NCBI RefSeq assembly: GCF_009848495.1
Contig: NZ_WWEP01000013.1
Coordinates: 1 to 64,000, forward strand
Direction: 5' to 3'
Source of the DNA: Flavobacterium sp. MK4S-17
GTDB lineage: Bacteria > Bacteroidota > Bacteroidia > Flavobacteriales > Flavobacteriaceae
Length of the DNA: 64,000 nucleotides
Of this stretch, positions 41,838 to 51,123 are shown piece after piece (position 1 is the first letter of the stretch; every line of letters starts with the position of its first letter). The notes beneath the pieces were generated by a model. That model was not told the origin of the DNA. It did not search any database and worked only from the letters and a program-made list of their open reading frames with translations. A program made the translations under genes and the position numbers.

Positions 41838-41845
41838 TATATTTG
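41838..41845 (+). promoter_or_regulatory. -7 box of the zinc-ribbon gene
   Basis: TATATTTG, a perfect TAnnTTTG box, 24 bp upstream of ATG 41870. It supports expression of the short gene. Confidence 0.6.
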
Positions 41846-41869
41846 ATTTGAAACTTTAAATTAAGCATT

Positions 41870-42004
41870 ATGAGAGATAGAGACTGTCCACAATGTGGTG
41901 GACAAGAAACTTTAGAAGGTAGGGCATTAAATATGGGCAGGTCTACTGTTACCTATATTTGTAAAAACCAGAATTGTCTTTACGAAGAGGAGCACCCAGT
42001 GTAA
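41870..42004 (+). CDS. 44-residue zinc-ribbon protein
   Basis: A short gene: MRDRDCPQCGGQETLEG, then RALNMGRSTVTYICKNQNCL and YEEEHPV before TAA. The pairs C6-x2-C9 and C31-x4-C36 are spaced as a zinc ribbon. It has its own -7 box upstream and a terminator downstream (42045-42077), so it looks like a real gene. The function is unknown; such ribbons can bind nucleic acid or protein. Confidence 0.6.
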   Translation: MRDRDCPQCGGQETLEGRALNMGRSTVTYICKNQNCLYEEEHPV

Positions 42005-42044
42005 AAAGGTATATAGTTACCTTAAAATAAACTTCAAATCTTAT

Positions 42045-42077
42045 AAAAAAGGCATTTGGGCACCTAAATGCCTTTTT
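42045..42077. terminator. Bidirectional terminator overlapping the protease stop
   Basis: AAAAAAGGCATTT (42045-42057) and AAATGCCTTTTT (42066-42077) flank the loop. The last base pair lies in the TAA of the 42076 gene. Confidence 0.85.
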
Positions 42078-43260
42078 ATTTCTTATTGATTTCTACCTCC
42101 TTTATCTCACCTGTATCAACATCTTTCAATATAATTACAGTATTGTCGGGCATTTCCGGCCTCTCATGTACCATAATTTCACATATATCCATACCCTCAT
42201 AAACAGTATTGCCCATTTTAACCACCTTGTCCCCAAGCTTTACCTTATCTTTCAGGCTTTCGTCCCAAATAATCCCTACTACTAATTCACCATCACTAAC
42301 AGTGGGGCCTATGGGCCATGTTTTTTCATTTACATCTGCGGCTTTCTCACTATAAGGCTCAAAGTAAAATTTTTTATTCCTGTAATCAAGCGTTACTTTT
42401 CCATACTTTAATATACCGGTACCAATACGCGAAGCGTCGTCATTGGTGGTTTCAAGGGTAAGGTTTTTAAACGAATAATTATTAATGGAAAGCTCAGGAA
42501 GGAAAAGCCTGTAATGTTTTTGATTATCTGCCATTCCGTGCAGCCCGAAAGTATAAGTACCAAAAGCCTGCGCCTCAATTGTAAAAAGGTCTATTTTTTG
42601 GAACACCTCAAATGCCGAAAGTGAAAGATCGTAAAAGCTATCCATACCTGAATCAAAAAGGGGGTTTTCTTTTCCAGCTATCTTGCCGTTTACAGGGTAC
42701 ACAATTATATGCGGGTGGCTTTGTTTAGCTGTCAGTTCCATATCCTCAGCATATTTACGCTTTAGCTTTAGCTGTTTTGGATTATCGGTTAAATAAATCT
42801 TCTTCTCGTTTGAAGAAAACTGTATAACCGAATTGCGCAGCAAATTGCTGCCCAATAAACCATCAACCTGAAAACATTCAGTAATTAAAGGATTTTTTAA
42901 AACCATTGCAGAAACATCATTAAAAGTAACATCTCCCAGTTTAATACTTTTAAGTGAAATTATTTTTAGGCTGTCCTTTTTCTCGCTTTGGTCAGATACT
43001 TCAAGTTTTGTAAGCACCTCTGGGTTGAGTTCATTATAAAGTTTTTCACTTATACAAACTGAGGCACCCGTATCAACTATAAAATTGCATGGCTTTCCGT
43101 TTATTTCACATTGTACTATAATCTTACCTTTAACTTCTTTATAGGATATGGCTGTAAAATAATTCTTTTGGGTGGTTTTGCCTTTATTAAGCGTAAAAGG
43201 CTCCTGCGCATATGTGGTAAAACTACATAGCAGTAATAAAAAAAAGTAAATGTTTTTCAT
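42076..43260 (-). CDS. Retropepsin-like aspartyl protease with PDZ domain
   Basis: A 394-residue secreted protein with signal peptide (CSFTTYAQ). The first half-domain has D63 in NFIVDTGASVCI and the second has D203 in NPLFDSGMDSFY, a tandem aspartyl-protease pair seen in Bacteroidetes. A C-terminal PDZ-like region follows (about 320-385: DESLKDKVKLGDKVVKMGNT). A role in envelope protein processing is likely; the substrate is unknown. It is monocistronic between its terminators. Confidence 0.85.
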   Translation of the reverse strand: MKNIYFFLLLLCSFTTYAQEPFTLNKGKTTQKNYFTAISYKEVKGKIIVQCEINGKPCNFIVDTGASVCISEKLYNELNPEVLTKLEVSDQSEKKDSLKIISLKSIKLGDVTFNDVSAMVLKNPLITECFQVDGLLGSNLLRNSVIQFSSNEKKIYLTDNPKQLKLKRKYAEDMELTAKQSHPHIIVYPVNGKIAGKENPLFDSGMDSFYDLSLSAFEVFQKIDLFTIEAQAFGTYTFGLHGMADNQKHYRLFLPELSINNYSFKNLTLETTNDDASRIGTGILKYGKVTLDYRNKKFYFEPYSEKAADVNEKTWPIGPTVSDGELVVGIIWDESLKDKVKLGDKVVKMGNTVYEGMDICEIMVHERPEMPDNTVIILKDVDTGEIKEVEINKK

Positions 43261-43311
43261 TAATTGGTTTTATTGGTTGGCGAATTTGTATCATAATCCA
43301 TGCCAAATAAA

Positions 43312-43329
43312 AAAGGGCTAATGCCCTTT
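43312..43329. terminator. Terminator of AIM24 gene
   Basis: AAAGGGC (43312-43318), loop TAAT, GCCCTTT (43323-43329) with A/T tracts; just after the stop of the 43333 gene on the minus strand. Confidence 0.75.
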
Positions 43330-43332
43330 AAA

Positions 43333-44133
43333 TTAAAACCTGTTATCACCGTCAAGGAGATTTCCCAGTCCGCCTAATATACTGCCTTCGCCTTTATCCT
43401 TACCGCCCCCTTGCGGTGCTGCTGCATAAATGCGGCCCGCAAGCCTGCTGAAAGGCAGTGACTGTATATATACAACCCCGGGGCCACGCAGTGTAGCATA
43501 AAACAATCCTTCACCGCCAAAAATAGTATTCCTTATCCCTCCTATAAACTGTATATCATAATCTACTGTTGAAGAAAAGCCTACAATACAGCCGGTATCA
43601 ACCAACAATACTTCGCCCGGTGCCAGTTCCTTTCGTGCCAGGGTGCCGCCTGCGTGCACAAATGCCATACCATCGCCCTCCAGCTTTTGCATTATAAAAC
43701 CTTCACCGCCAAAAAGGCCACGGCCAAGCTTGCGTGAAAACTCAATACCTACAGAAACACCTTTAGCTGCGCATAGAAAAGCATCTTTCTGGCAGATGAA
43801 ACGACCGCCGAAATCCGTAAGGTCTATAGGCACAATTTTACCCGGATAAGGCGAAGCAAAGCTTACTTTGCGCTTACCGTGGTACTGGTTAAGAAAAACA
43901 GTCATGAACAGGCTTTCCCCCGTAAGGAGGCGCTTACCCGCTGAAAACAGTTTTCCCATAAAACCTTCATTCTGGTTAGAGCCATCACCAAAAATGGTTT
44001 GCATCTGTATGCCCGTATCCATCATCATAAAGCTGCCTGCCTCTGCCACAACTGCCTCCTGCGGATCAAGCTCTATCTCTACATATTGCATTTCTTCACC
44101 ATAAATATGGTAGTCTATTTCGTGTGCTGTCAT
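43333..44133 (-). CDS. AIM24/TIGR00266 family protein
   Basis: A 266-residue protein with the family's double beta-sandwich: EMQYVEIELDPQEAVVAEAG, FMMMDTGIQMQTIFGD, and the Gly-rich GRGLFGGEGFIMQKLEGDG. The C-terminus is GGGKDKGEGSILGGL. AIM24-like proteins are widespread, membrane-associated in mitochondria, and of unknown function. It has no signal peptide. It is not part of the mannan operon; a terminator separates it from GH5. Confidence 0.85.
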   Translation of the reverse strand: MTAHEIDYHIYGEEMQYVEIELDPQEAVVAEAGSFMMMDTGIQMQTIFGDGSNQNEGFMGKLFSAGKRLLTGESLFMTVFLNQYHGKRKVSFASPYPGKIVPIDLTDFGGRFICQKDAFLCAAKGVSVGIEFSRKLGRGLFGGEGFIMQKLEGDGMAFVHAGGTLARKELAPGEVLLVDTGCIVGFSSTVDYDIQFIGGIRNTIFGGEGLFYATLRGPGVVYIQSLPFSRLAGRIYAAAPQGGGKDKGEGSILGGLGNLLDGDNRF

Positions 44134-44211
44134 ACTATAATTGCTTTGATTGATTACTAATTTTTGAATAAGGTGAAAATAATCAATTTTTGTTACAAGC
44201 CTGTAAAAAAA

Positions 44212-44231
44212 CAGGAGGCAAATGCCTCCTG
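44212..44231. terminator. Terminator of the mannan catabolic operon
   Basis: CAGGAGGCA (44212-44220) and TGCCTCCTG (44223-44231), followed on the minus strand by a T-run. It lies 4 bp after the GH5_7 stop. Confidence 0.88.
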
Positions 44232-44235
44232 CTAC

Positions 44236-45531
44236 TTATTTTATTTTCTCGTTATATTCCTTTACGAGCCTGAGTGTTGACTCATCTGATGCAAATACTG
44301 TATTTAGCCCCTGCGGTTCCTGTGGCGGGTCGGTTGTAAAATCATCGCCTTTTTTCCATTTACCATCCTTCGGATTATTTTTGCCAATACCGCCAAAACC
44401 CCAAAAGTTAACACCGGAAAATGGTTCTTTGTTATCAACGCTTCTCTCCAGCCTTTTAAAAACTGCCTCATAAAACTTGTCCCTGTTAGCTACAGAGGAT
44501 TCCCTGTCCAGGCTTTCGCCTTCCCTGGGCAGGCCAAATTCCTCCAGCACAATAGGCTTTTCAAATTTACCCGCCACATCAATATGCATGTTGATATAAC
44601 TCATAGCCTTATCAATTGAAGGCTGTAATGTTTCCGATGCTTTTGTATGGTCATACCAGCCCCAGTTTTTTGGCCATATATGCATGGTAAGATAGTCTAT
44701 CTTAGGATTGTTATGGGTACGGTCAAATATCATAAGATCATCTGCACTGCCCGCCATACCCTCACTACCTGTAGATATAAGGTGATAACTGTCTAAACTG
44801 TCAATCAGGTCAACAACACTTGTAAGCCATTTTGTAAACTGTTCTTCATTATCAGCAGTAAACACGCGTGGCTCATTGGCAATCTGCCATGCCATAATGG
44901 TATTATCCTCAGTATATTTCTTTTGATTATAATTATTGGTGCGACCAAGTATAAATTTAATGTGATTATTAAATGCTTCAATACACGGTTGGCAGCTATG
45001 AAACTGTTTAGTATATTCCATAAACTGGGGCCAGGTATTAGGCGGTATGTTTGGGTTAGGTAATTTACCATAACCATTCCATTCAAGATATTGCGCCATA
45101 CCCCCGCTCCATTCCCAGTTATTGGTAAGGTATAAAACGGCATGCATATCCCTTTTGCGCATTTCATTAAGCAGGTAATCAAGCCCGTCCAAAAGGTTAT
45201 CGTCATACTCTCCCTGTTTTGGCTGTAAAGCAGGCGTAACCGTAAAATCCTGCAATCCTGATTCCGCTCCTACCATTATACGCAGGTTATCTATACCGCT
45301 TGTCTTCATAATATCAAGTTCTTCCTCAAGGCGGTCTCGGTCGCCACCTTGTTTTGCACCCAGCATTGCACCATACCAATAGTTAGTGCCAATATAATTA
45401 TAAGGCTTGTCGCCCTTATAAAACTGTGTCCCCTTTACGGTTATCCTTTCCGGTTCCTTTTCCTCATTAGCACAGGAAAATGCAACAGAAGCAGCAAACA
45501 AGTATAATAGTGGTTTAAACTTTAACTTCAT
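44236..45531 (-). CDS. GH5 (subfamily 7-like) endo-beta-1,4-mannanase lipoprotein
   Basis: A 431-residue lipoprotein (lipobox VAFSC, C20, then NEEKEPE). The GH5_7 mannanase pattern is clear: YIGTNYWYGAMLGAKQGGDR at the start, acid/base E220 in WQIANEPRVF, and nucleophile E331 in PIVLEEFGLPR. The acidic lipoprotein start suggests export to the cell surface, where it would cut mannan backbone. It is the last gene of the catabolic operon, 12 bp after GH26. Confidence 0.92.
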   Translation of the reverse strand: MKLKFKPLLYLFAASVAFSCANEEKEPERITVKGTQFYKGDKPYNYIGTNYWYGAMLGAKQGGDRDRLEEELDIMKTSGIDNLRIMVGAESGLQDFTVTPALQPKQGEYDDNLLDGLDYLLNEMRKRDMHAVLYLTNNWEWSGGMAQYLEWNGYGKLPNPNIPPNTWPQFMEYTKQFHSCQPCIEAFNNHIKFILGRTNNYNQKKYTEDNTIMAWQIANEPRVFTADNEEQFTKWLTSVVDLIDSLDSYHLISTGSEGMAGSADDLMIFDRTHNNPKIDYLTMHIWPKNWGWYDHTKASETLQPSIDKAMSYINMHIDVAGKFEKPIVLEEFGLPREGESLDRESSVANRDKFYEAVFKRLERSVDNKEPFSGVNFWGFGGIGKNNPKDGKWKKGDDFTTDPPQEPQGLNTVFASDESTLRLVKEYNEKIK

Positions 45532-45543
45532 GATTTATTATTT

Positions 45544-46764
45544 TTATGGTGTAATGGTGTACATATAGGGTATGTTGTTTTGCAGCACCGCTTTAGGTTT
45601 TTTGGTGAAATCAATAAAATCCTGTGTATTGGGCTGCCCGGCCGGCGGTACATAATAAGCCGCCTGGCTGTTAGCCCAAAACATTACATAGGCAACTTCT
45701 ACAGAATTATTGCTTAATGCATTATACATATGGTTTGAAAAGAAACCATTTACCGGTGCTTCTGTTGCGTTAACCTGCAATCCGGTTTCTGTCATTGCCG
45801 CAATTTTCACTTTTTGCTTAGCTATTGAGGCCACCATCTTTAATTTACTGTTAGCTGTTGCAGTACCTGATACACTTGGCTGGCTAAAATCACCATAGTT
45901 ATCCATACCTAAAACATCTACATAATCATCTCCCGGATAACGGCTTAAATATTGCGATTCCTGTGTGTATGAATTATCAGGTGAAAAAGCATAAAGCACA
46001 TTATGCACCTGCCTGGTATCCTTAAGATAATTTACCGTAAACTGCCAAAGTTCTTTATACTGCGCGGGAGTGCAGTAGTTGCTGCCCCACCAAAACCAAT
46101 TACCGTCAAATTCATGAAACGGTCTGAAAATAACCGGTATTAATTTACCATCGCTGCCTTTAAGGTTATTTAATATGCCCGCTATTTTATCCAGCTTTTC
46201 TTTATAATAATTATGGTTTTCTCCTCCCGGCAAAAGGCTTATAAAAGCGTTTTGCTTCTGTTGTTCAGTCATATCGGCAGTATAAAAGCTTTCACCTTCA
46301 TAGGGTTCACGGAAATGCCAGCAAAAAGTATTTACCATACCTTTATCATAAGCCTCTTTAGCATCTGCAGTTATTAAAAGCTCCTGCTGGTAAAACCAGT
46401 TAGTAGGCTCGCCTGTATTCTTATCATCTGTAATAAACATAAAGTCTGAACCCAAAAGTGCAGGATCATTACCTGTGGCCTTTTTTATATCAGAATCACC
46501 CGAAGCATTATTGTAAAAACCATTAAAGGCATCCTGCTGCCCCACAAGGAACTTAGTTTTTTGTAGTTGATACAGATTATAAAACAGTGCCACCGTTTCA
46601 TTGGTAGCGTTGGCATCTGCCATATAACTGCGTACATTTTCAGGCGTTAAAATATCAGTAATTACAGGGCCGTCATCATCTGTAGTTTTTTTTCCGCTGT
46701 CACTATCTGAAGAACAGGAATAAACACCTGACAATAATCCGAATAACATTACTATTTTTTTCAT
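45544..46764 (-). CDS. GH26 beta-mannanase lipoprotein (copy 1)
   Basis: A 406-residue GH26 starting at ATG 46764; the longer frame would lack a signal peptide. The signal peptide gives lipobox GVYSC (C17) followed by SSDSDSG. The acid/base is E218 in RPFHEFDGNWFWWG and the nucleophile is E326 in IAAMTETGLQ. It is only distantly like the second GH26 at 51124, so the two may differ in mode (endo versus mannobiose-releasing). Its ATG overlaps the epimerase stop (ATGA). Confidence 0.92.
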   Translation of the reverse strand: MKKIVMLFGLLSGVYSCSSDSDSGKKTTDDDGPVITDILTPENVRSYMADANATNETVALFYNLYQLQKTKFLVGQQDAFNGFYNNASGDSDIKKATGNDPALLGSDFMFITDDKNTGEPTNWFYQQELLITADAKEAYDKGMVNTFCWHFREPYEGESFYTADMTEQQKQNAFISLLPGGENHNYYKEKLDKIAGILNNLKGSDGKLIPVIFRPFHEFDGNWFWWGSNYCTPAQYKELWQFTVNYLKDTRQVHNVLYAFSPDNSYTQESQYLSRYPGDDYVDVLGMDNYGDFSQPSVSGTATANSKLKMVASIAKQKVKIAAMTETGLQVNATEAPVNGFFSNHMYNALSNNSVEVAYVMFWANSQAAYYVPPAGQPNTQDFIDFTKKPKAVLQNNIPYMYTITP

Positions 46765-47954
46765 ATGCTCATATTTATAGTATCGGGTAACCTGTTTATC
46801 AGCTCTATACAGGCACGTGAATTGTGGTAAGGGCACTTCCAGAAACCTGCCTTGTCCTTTTCAATCGGCGAATAATCGGCATTTACACCCCAAATCCATT
46901 CTCCATTTTTTTTATCAAGTATATATTTCTGTATAAATTTCCAGTTTTTTTGTGCCTTCAGCAGGTAGTTTTCATTGCCCGTTAGCTGCCAGGCATTAAC
47001 AAGCCCTATAAGCAGTTCCGACTGTGGCCACCAATGCTTTTCGGCTATCATTGAATTGGTATGCAGGTCAAGCTCATACCATAACCCTCCATCTGTATCA
47101 AATCCTTCAAGTGCTCCGCTTGTAAGTACCAAAGCATGCTTTTTATATACCTCAATTAAATGGGTATCATCAATGGCCTGGGCACACCATAACAGCAGCC
47201 ATGCGGCTTCTATATCATGCCCATAGGAAATAACATCTTTCTTTTCTACCCAGTCCTCACTAAAAAATAACCTTAAATGACCCGACTCGCTATCTATAAA
47301 ATACCTGTCAATTACATCCAGCAAATCGGCAATTGCTATTTTAAGGGAATCATCAGGCCATACCTTATATAAATTTGCATAGGCTTCTACAATATGCAAA
47401 TGTGTATTCATGGTCTTTTTTTCATTGACATCCTTTTCGCTGAGCCGCAGGTCATCAATTGGCTGCCAATCTTGTGTAAAGGCTTCGAAATAACCCTTAT
47501 TTACAGTATCATAACTATACTTCTCTATAGTATTGTATAATTGTACTGCAAGCTGTAAAACCTCGTCGTTATCATTTATTTTATAAAGTTCAGAAAGGCC
47601 GTATATAACAAAGGCAATGGCATACACCTGGTTTTTGGTATCTTTCGGCTTACCTTGATAATCAAGGCTCCAGTAAATACCCCCATGCTCACTGTCATAA
47701 AAATTATCCCTGATATAAGCATAAGCCCTTTCAGCCAGTTCAAGATGCCTTTTATCTTGTGTAATAGGGTATGCAGCCGAAAATGCCCACAGAATGCGGG
47801 CATTTAAAACAGCACCTTTATCGGCTGTATAATCTTTAATTTCTTTATAATTTATTGTACCGATAAAGCCCCCAAATTGCTCATCTACCGTATTATTTTC
47901 CCAATAATCCAAAATAGAAAGCAACTCTTTATGCATATCAGGTTTTAAATCCAT
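46761..47954 (-). CDS. AGE-family 2-epimerase, probable mannobiose/cellobiose 2-epimerase
   Basis: A 397-residue (alpha/alpha)6 barrel protein with no signal peptide, so it is cytoplasmic. Catalytic His candidates lie in NTHLHIVEAYANLYKVW, SYGHDIEAAWLL and CPYHNSRACIEL, as in cellobiose 2-epimerases rather than N-acylglucosamine 2-epimerases. In Bacteroides fragilis the homologue turns mannobiose into mannosyl-glucose for the next enzyme, GH130, encoded immediately upstream. The start (ATG) shares its A with the GH130 stop (TAATG). Confidence 0.9.
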   Translation of the reverse strand: MDLKPDMHKELLSILDYWENNTVDEQFGGFIGTINYKEIKDYTADKGAVLNARILWAFSAAYPITQDKRHLELAERAYAYIRDNFYDSEHGGIYWSLDYQGKPKDTKNQVYAIAFVIYGLSELYKINDNDEVLQLAVQLYNTIEKYSYDTVNKGYFEAFTQDWQPIDDLRLSEKDVNEKKTMNTHLHIVEAYANLYKVWPDDSLKIAIADLLDVIDRYFIDSESGHLRLFFSEDWVEKKDVISYGHDIEAAWLLLWCAQAIDDTHLIEVYKKHALVLTSGALEGFDTDGGLWYELDLHTNSMIAEKHWWPQSELLIGLVNAWQLTGNENYLLKAQKNWKFIQKYILDKKNGEWIWGVNADYSPIEKDKAGFWKCPYHNSRACIELINRLPDTINMSI

Positions 47955-49150
47955 TATAAAAACTTTTTATTGTTTTCCACCTGTTTTATAATTGTCTGCA
48001 CCGAGCCTGCCGATGTAAATGTATCTTGAGGTGTATTGATAACATAGTCAACCAGTTTATCTATAGTAGAAACCGCTACATGCATCCGAGTATCCGAAGA
48101 GGCATAGTAAATATAAACCGTACCGTCGTCATCTGCTATCCAGCCGTTGCCAAACACCACATTGGAAACATCGCCCACACGCTCCTCATTTTCAGGAGCT
48201 ATAAAGTAGCCTGCAGGCTGGTGGGTAACTTTAGAAATATCTTTAAGGTCGGTCATGAACAGGTAAATAGTGTAACGCAGCCCGGCAGCAGTGTTGCGCA
48301 CACCGTGAGCCTGGTGCAGCCATCCTTTAGAGGTTTTAATTGGTGCAGGCCCCAAACCATTCTTTAACTCATAAACCGTATGGTAAACTTTTTTAAGTAT
48401 TATTTTTTCTTCCTCTACCACAGGGTTAGCCATATCATTAATATAACCCAACCCGATACCGCCACCGCTGCCTACATCAATAAAGCCATCCTGCGGGCGG
48501 GTGTACATAGCATACCTGCCATTTATAAATTCCGGGTGCAATACCACATTACGCTGCTGTCCTGTATTGGAAATCAAGTCAGGAAGCCTTTCCCAGTTAA
48601 TTAAATCCTTAGTCCTTACAATACCGGCATTGGCAATAGCAGCACTGGTATCGCCTGCAGGTGCATCGGGGTCTTTCCTTTCGGTACAAAAAACACCATA
48701 TATCCAGCCATCTTCGTGCTGGGTAAGCCTCATATCATATACATTGGTATCCGGGTTATCCAGTTGCGGAATTACGCATGGTTTTTCCCAAAACTCAAAA
48801 TTATCTATACCGTTAGGGCTTTCGGCTATAGCGAAAAAAGACTTCCTGTCTGCACCCTCAACACGCACGCACATAACATATTTATCTCCCCATTTCATGG
48901 CCCCGGCATTAAAAGCCGCATTTATGCCTATACGCTCCATACCATAAGGGTTGGTAGCGGCATTCAGGTCATAACGCCATTCAACAGGTGCATGAGCGGC
49001 CGTTATTACCGGGTTTTTATATCGGGTAAATATACCGTTGGTTTGTGCTGCAGGTTCATTCTTCTTCTCTATCAACTCCCTGTGCCTTTTAACCAAAGTT
49101 TCATAATTTGGTATCCTTACAAGGTTTTGCGCTGTTATTTCGCTGCCCAT
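47954..49150 (-). CDS. GH130 phosphorylase (4-O-beta-mannosyl-glucose phosphorylase type)
   Basis: A 398-residue five-bladed propeller enzyme, cytoplasmic with no signal peptide. ATG 49150 is the start (MGSEITAQNLVRIPNYETLV); the further upstream codon is TTG. The GH130_1 motif VYDMRLTQHEDGWIYGVFC carries the conserved Asp (D139) and Arg. It should use phosphate to split mannosyl-glucose into mannose 1-phosphate and glucose. Position directly before the epimerase supports this role. Other GH130 subgroups act on N-glycan or mannobiose, which is less likely here. Confidence 0.92.
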   Translation of the reverse strand: MGSEITAQNLVRIPNYETLVKRHRELIEKKNEPAAQTNGIFTRYKNPVITAAHAPVEWRYDLNAATNPYGMERIGINAAFNAGAMKWGDKYVMCVRVEGADRKSFFAIAESPNGIDNFEFWEKPCVIPQLDNPDTNVYDMRLTQHEDGWIYGVFCTERKDPDAPAGDTSAAIANAGIVRTKDLINWERLPDLISNTGQQRNVVLHPEFINGRYAMYTRPQDGFIDVGSGGGIGLGYINDMANPVVEEEKIILKKVYHTVYELKNGLGPAPIKTSKGWLHQAHGVRNTAAGLRYTIYLFMTDLKDISKVTHQPAGYFIAPENEERVGDVSNVVFGNGWIADDDGTVYIYYASSDTRMHVAVSTIDKLVDYVINTPQDTFTSAGSVQTIIKQVENNKKFL

Positions 49151-49176
49151 CTTCAATTATGTATTAAATTCAGTTT

Positions 49177-51102
49177 TTAAAAATCAGTAAGCCTGTTCCA
49201 CCAGGTTTTTTTCATTATTATAAATATTACCGCAAGTAGCGCCGCCACAATGGCAAATCCTGTCCATTTGGAAAGTATAAAATACATGGGTAATAGTGTA
49301 AGCAATATCTGCCCTGTTATTCCCATTCCCACATTGGCCATATTAATACCGAAGTTCCTGTTTTTTTGAAGCGTTGGGTCTTCAGCAAGCGCAGCCTCAT
49401 GTATTGGTTTCCAAAAGCCCCAGGGCCTTACGGTTTTATAAAAATTGATAAGTGTTTCCTTATTGGTTGGCGGTGCCGCATAAGAGCCTATTATACAGGC
49501 TGTGAGTTGTATTATTATAAATACGGGAAAATAGTAAAGCATACGTGTACCGTCAAAATAATCAGTTACACCGCTAACTGATAGCGCAGGCGGTATGGCA
49601 CTGGCAATAATTCCTGCCAGCATGCCCCAAAAAAAGCCGTTGGCATTAAAGCGCCACCAATACCATTTCAGTACATTGGCACATACAAAGCCCCCATATA
49701 ACCCTGCTGTTATAATATTAAATATCATATTAACATCCCTAATAAGCAGGCCAAGCCCCACACCCAGTATAACCATTAAAGTACCGGAAAGATAACTCAT
49801 GGTAATAATCTGTTTCCTTTCGGCATCCGGCTTAAAATATTTAAGGTAAATATCATTTACAAGATATGCCTGCCCTGCATTTAGCGTACCCGAAAAATTA
49901 CTCATAAACGCCCCAAGGAATCCTGCCAGTACAAGCCCAACCAAGCCTACAGGGAGGTATTTATTAATTACGGCAGGCATAATACTCTCAAAGTTTACAC
50001 CGTCGGCAGTACGGCTCAGGGCAAGGTCGTTAAAATACAGCACCCCAAGTATGCAAAGCCCCATAGTCATAAAATAGCGGATAGGAAGCAATATTATAGA
50101 GATAAAACCACTCATCTTGCTTGCTTCTTCGGGCGAACGTGTACTTAATATCTTTTGGCAGTCATAATTTGGTGCAGGCCCGGCAAGGCTTTTCAGTACA
50201 CCTGAAAAGAACATCATACCCACTACTGCCGAAAATAACTTATAGCCATCCTTTTCCAGTTTAACCTGCGCATCTGAAAGTATGTTTTGCCAATCGAGCC
50301 CCAGCTCCATTCCGAACAGCGGGTTGTCCCACCCCAAAGGCATTTTTTCGGCAAACACGATACCAGAGTCGGCAAGGTGTATCATAGCAATAGTACCCAC
50401 AAAAATGGAACAAATAATCATTATCATATATTTAATGAAATCGGCAAGCACAATACCGTGCATACCGCCCACAATACTGTAAAACGTAGCTATAAGGCAA
50501 ATGGCAACGCCATATACCTGTGCCGTTAAATGCTTTGCTTCATATAAGGCTGTGGTATATTCTGTTGAACCAACTGCATATTGTTCCAGGTTGCTGTCCA
50601 GGAATGGTATTACATCTTTTACTGTTTCATAAGGAATAAATATTTCCAGGAACTCACCTACTCCCACAAATGCATAGGCCATATACCCTATACACAGCAT
50701 AAGCGCAAAAACCACAACTATGGCATGACTGCTGCTTACACCTTTATCTTTTAGCCCAAAACGCGTGCCCAGCCACTCTGCCCCGGTGGTGGCATTACTG
50801 CGCCTTAACCACTTACTAAGGAAAACCATAAGGAATACCTGGTTGAAAACAGGCCACATCCACGGAATCCATACGCTTTTAAAACCGTATAAAAAAGCCA
50901 TACTTACCAAGAGCATGGTACCGCTTATATCAAACATATCGCTGGCGTCGCTAAGCCCCAGCATATACCATGGTAGTTTTTTGCCTCCCATAAGGTAACT
51001 GTCTTTACTGCGCTTGGCACGGTTTTTCATAATGATGCCAATTACCACCATCATTATAAAATAAAGTGCAATTATTGTAAGGTCTATAGCTGTTAATCTC
51101 AT
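49177..51102 (-). CDS. Sodium:solute symporter (SSS family) for manno-oligosaccharide
   Basis: A 641-residue inner-membrane transporter with about 14 hydrophobic segments, starting MRLTAIDLTIIALYFIMMVV. The SSS motifs SDASDMFDISGTMLLVSMAF and GFLGAFMSNFSGTLNAGQAY are present. It matches the long SSS members found in Bacteroidetes mannan loci that carry mannobiose across the inner membrane. It precedes GH130 by 26 bp in the same operon. Confidence 0.9.
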   Translation of the reverse strand: MRLTAIDLTIIALYFIMMVVIGIIMKNRAKRSKDSYLMGGKKLPWYMLGLSDASDMFDISGTMLLVSMAFLYGFKSVWIPWMWPVFNQVFLMVFLSKWLRRSNATTGAEWLGTRFGLKDKGVSSSHAIVVVFALMLCIGYMAYAFVGVGEFLEIFIPYETVKDVIPFLDSNLEQYAVGSTEYTTALYEAKHLTAQVYGVAICLIATFYSIVGGMHGIVLADFIKYMIMIICSIFVGTIAMIHLADSGIVFAEKMPLGWDNPLFGMELGLDWQNILSDAQVKLEKDGYKLFSAVVGMMFFSGVLKSLAGPAPNYDCQKILSTRSPEEASKMSGFISIILLPIRYFMTMGLCILGVLYFNDLALSRTADGVNFESIMPAVINKYLPVGLVGLVLAGFLGAFMSNFSGTLNAGQAYLVNDIYLKYFKPDAERKQIITMSYLSGTLMVILGVGLGLLIRDVNMIFNIITAGLYGGFVCANVLKWYWWRFNANGFFWGMLAGIIASAIPPALSVSGVTDYFDGTRMLYYFPVFIIIQLTACIIGSYAAPPTNKETLINFYKTVRPWGFWKPIHEAALAEDPTLQKNRNFGINMANVGMGITGQILLTLLPMYFILSKWTGFAIVAALLAVIFIIMKKTWWNRLTDF

Positions 51103-51123
51103 ATCCTGATTGCCGCTTGCGGC

